Shown here: piece by piece, positions 62,569-64,000 of the stretch
Position numbering within the stretch: the first letter of the stretch is position 1
Layout: every line of letters begins with the position of its first letter
Source of the DNA: Croceibacterium atlanticum
GTDB taxonomy: Bacteria; Pseudomonadota; Alphaproteobacteria; Sphingomonadales; Sphingomonadaceae
DNA length: 64,000 nucleotides
NCBI RefSeq assembly: GCF_001008165.2
Contig: NZ_CP011452.2
Coordinates: 3,286,001-3,350,000 of the forward strand
Reading direction: 5' to 3'
The notes under the pieces: model-generated
Told to the model about the DNA's origin: nothing
The model's database searches: none
The model's input: only the letters and a program-made list of their open reading frames with translations
Position numbers and translations under genes: made by a program

Positions 62569-63612
62569 TCAGCGGACATCCTGGATTTCTTCGGAGCGGC
62601 CCTGTTCGTAAGTGCTCCAGCCCGAATTGATGCCATATGGCCCGCGGATGAAGATGGCTTCGATCCGGCTCATCAGGCCTTTTTCGATCTTGAACAATTC
62701 ACCCAATTGCCAGGTCCAGTTGATCGGCCGGTGATCGAAAAAGGCGAAGGCGAAGACGATACCGCGTTCCTGGTCGACGGCAACGAAGCGCCGGTCGCGA
62801 ATGCCTGTCACCACGCCTTTCAACCCGGTTTCATACTGGCCCTTGCAGGTCTGGATGCGGCCAAAGGCGGGGCGTTCGGGCAGGTTTGCAACGACCTCTA
62901 CCGGCGCGGCGGCCAACATCCCGTTTTCATGACGCACGCAATCATCGGTGAAGGGATAATATCCCTTGCCGTCATTACGCTGCATGCCTTCGAAATACTG
63001 GTTGGCCACGGCAATCAGATCGGCCCGGCTCATCCGTTCGTCTTCCGGGATCGCTTGCAGGAAATGCGGATGGGGCGATCCCATCTTTTCCACCGCTTCA
63101 CCCGTGGCCGGGAAGGGGCTGGAAGATTCGCCGGTGCTATCACCCAGCGGCCGGTCCGGACGGGCGGCAATCTGTTCCACCTCGCTGATCCTGCCCTGAT
63201 CGTCGATCCGCAGACGAAGCGCCAGGCCCACGGGTTCCGGATCGCGCATGGCGCCCGCCGCGCTGCTGCCCGCCGTTTCCATCACCGTGCCGAGAAAGGC
63301 GACCTGCTGCGTTTCCACATCGGGGACATAGAAGGTGTAATTGCCAAGCCCGCTGGTCGTCGCCCACAGCCCCTCATTGCCGATCGGCAATTCGATGCCG
63401 TTTTCGGTGAAGCGGACATTGTCGGCAAACAGGTCGTCATCCACATCCTGATCGCGCATGGCGGCGAGATAGCGGTTCACATAGTCTTCAAGGCATTCCC
63501 GCTGACACGATTGTTCCGGCTTGGGCGGCAATGGAACTTCTGCCGAAACCGCGGCGGGCACGGCGAACAGACATGCGGCGGCAAGCACCGCAGCGCGGAT
63601 AGAAAGTGTCAT
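62569..63612 (-). CDS. Secreted protein of unknown family, paralogue C
   Basis: 347 residues from ATG 63612 (AGGGAGAGGG upstream). Signal peptide TLSIRAAVLAAACLFAVPAAVSAEV, then CQRECLEDYVNRYLAAMRDQD, NVRFTENGIELPIGNEGLWATT, and the second-half motif FTDDCVRHENGM. It is clearly homologous to paralogue A (37560) across the full length. It lies 25 bp upstream of paralogue B on the same strand and is probably the first gene of that pair. Confidence 0.74.
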   Translation of the reverse strand: MTLSIRAAVLAAACLFAVPAAVSAEVPLPPKPEQSCQRECLEDYVNRYLAAMRDQDVDDDLFADNVRFTENGIELPIGNEGLWATTSGLGNYTFYVPDVETQQVAFLGTVMETAGSSAAGAMRDPEPVGLALRLRIDDQGRISEVEQIAARPDRPLGDSTGESSSPFPATGEAVEKMGSPHPHFLQAIPEDERMSRADLIAVANQYFEGMQRNDGKGYYPFTDDCVRHENGMLAAAPVEVVANLPERPAFGRIQTCKGQYETGLKGVVTGIRDRRFVAVDQERGIVFAFAFFDHRPINWTWQLGELFKIEKGLMSRIEAIFIRGPYGINSGWSTYEQGRSEEIQDVR

Positions 63613-63709
63613 GGTGGGCCCTCTCCCTGTTGTTTGAGAGCACACTACTTGCCCGTCGGGCGATGCGCCAGCGATTAGATTCTGATTTTACCTGCGGAGC
63701 CGGCTTGCC

Positions 63710-64000
63710 TTACTTGCCAATTGCCCGCTGATAGGCGGGGCGCGATTGCAGCCTTTGCCAATAGGCCGCCACATGTTCGGGAAGATCCAGATCGAACCCG
63801 GCGAAATCGGCGATCACGAAAGCATAACCGATTGAAATGTCGGCAATGGTGAACCTGTCGCCGGTCACCCATTCCCGGCCATCGGCAAGATGATTGTTCA
63901 GGAAGGCCAGCCGTTTTGCGACCTGGGAGAACAGATCCTTCACCGTGCCATTGGTCACCTCCTTCGCGAACACTCTGGTACGGAATATTGTGCCGAGCGG
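63710..64000 (-). CDS. Glutathione S-transferase, 5' end outside window
   Basis: The last about 96 residues of a GST. The visible part is the helical C-terminal domain: AFLNNHLADGREWVTGDRFTIADISIGYAFVIADFAGFDLDLPEHVAAYWQRLQSRPAYQRAIGK, including the N-capping GxxFTxADI motif. The frame stays open to the right edge. GSTs of sphingomonads include beta-etherases (LigE, LigF, LigP) and maleylpyruvate isomerases; the missing N-terminal domain prevents assignment. Confidence 0.85.
   Translation of the reverse strand, partial: PLGTIFRTRVFAKEVTNGTVKDLFSQVAKRLAFLNNHLADGREWVTGDRFTIADISIGYAFVIADFAGFDLDLPEHVAAYWQRLQSRPAYQRAIGK

Overview
The window looks like a piece of a dense, GC-rich alphaproteobacterial chromosome, most likely from a sphingomonad (Sphingomonadaceae/Erythrobacteraceae). 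The evidence is the two-subunit protocatechuate 4,5-dioxygenase LigAB and a LigW-type decarboxylase, a short dispersed repeat (core CCTTCGACAGGCTCAGGATG) familiar from sphingomonad genomes, and many secreted NTF2/SnoaL-like proteins. No tRNA, rRNA, CRISPR array, insertion sequence or phage gene was seen.

Region 1 (1-17.5 kb) is a flagellar locus. A minus-strand operon flgBCDEFGHIJKL-motAB runs from an exact sigma-54 promoter (11231-11246) to 1669 and is followed by a large HAD-type protein that leaves the window. The divergent plus-strand block holds an ExbB/ExbD-like membrane pair, flgA, flgM, flgN, then a second exact sigma-54 promoter (13800-13815) driving a separate lytic transglycosylase, flhA and fliA. 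FlgD (98 aa), FlgE (270 aa) and FlgJ (101 aa) are all minimal versions.

Region 2 (17.5-29.3 kb) holds two adjacent tripartite ABC exporters on the minus strand. One is CecR/YbhGFSR-like with its own outer-membrane factor and a TetR regulator. The other is MacAB-like with separate ATPase and permease chains and its own outer-membrane factor.

Region 3 (29.6-40.1 kb) looks like an envelope oxidation module. Three paralogous secreted SnoaL/NTF2-like proteins sit directly upstream of a PQQ- and haem-containing lipoprotein dehydrogenase. Next come a MarR regulator, a two-subunit molybdenum hydroxylase (IorAB/aldehyde-oxidase type), a secreted protein of unknown function, and the XdhC and MobA-like maturation factors.

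Region 4 (40.1-48.3 kb) is a minus-strand propionate/odd-chain operon: methylmalonyl-CoA epimerase, methylmalonyl-CoA mutase, a haem-dependent N-demethylase-like protein, biotin synthase, an LprI-like protein, MetY and propionyl-CoA carboxylase alpha subunit.

Region 5 (48.3-64 kb) is the most striking. A HAD phosphatase, a three-chain biotin-dependent carboxylase and a kinase split in the manner of PEP synthase/phenylphosphate synthase together match the known layout of acetovanillone (4-hydroxyacetophenone-type) catabolism. Beside them are an AraC regulator, a LigW-type decarboxylase, LigAB ring cleavage, two more secreted proteins of the unknown family and the end of a glutathione S-transferase gene. 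The inferred overall job is uptake-side oxidation and cytoplasmic breakdown of lignin-derived aromatics. The propionate operon could serve carbon entering as propionyl-CoA.
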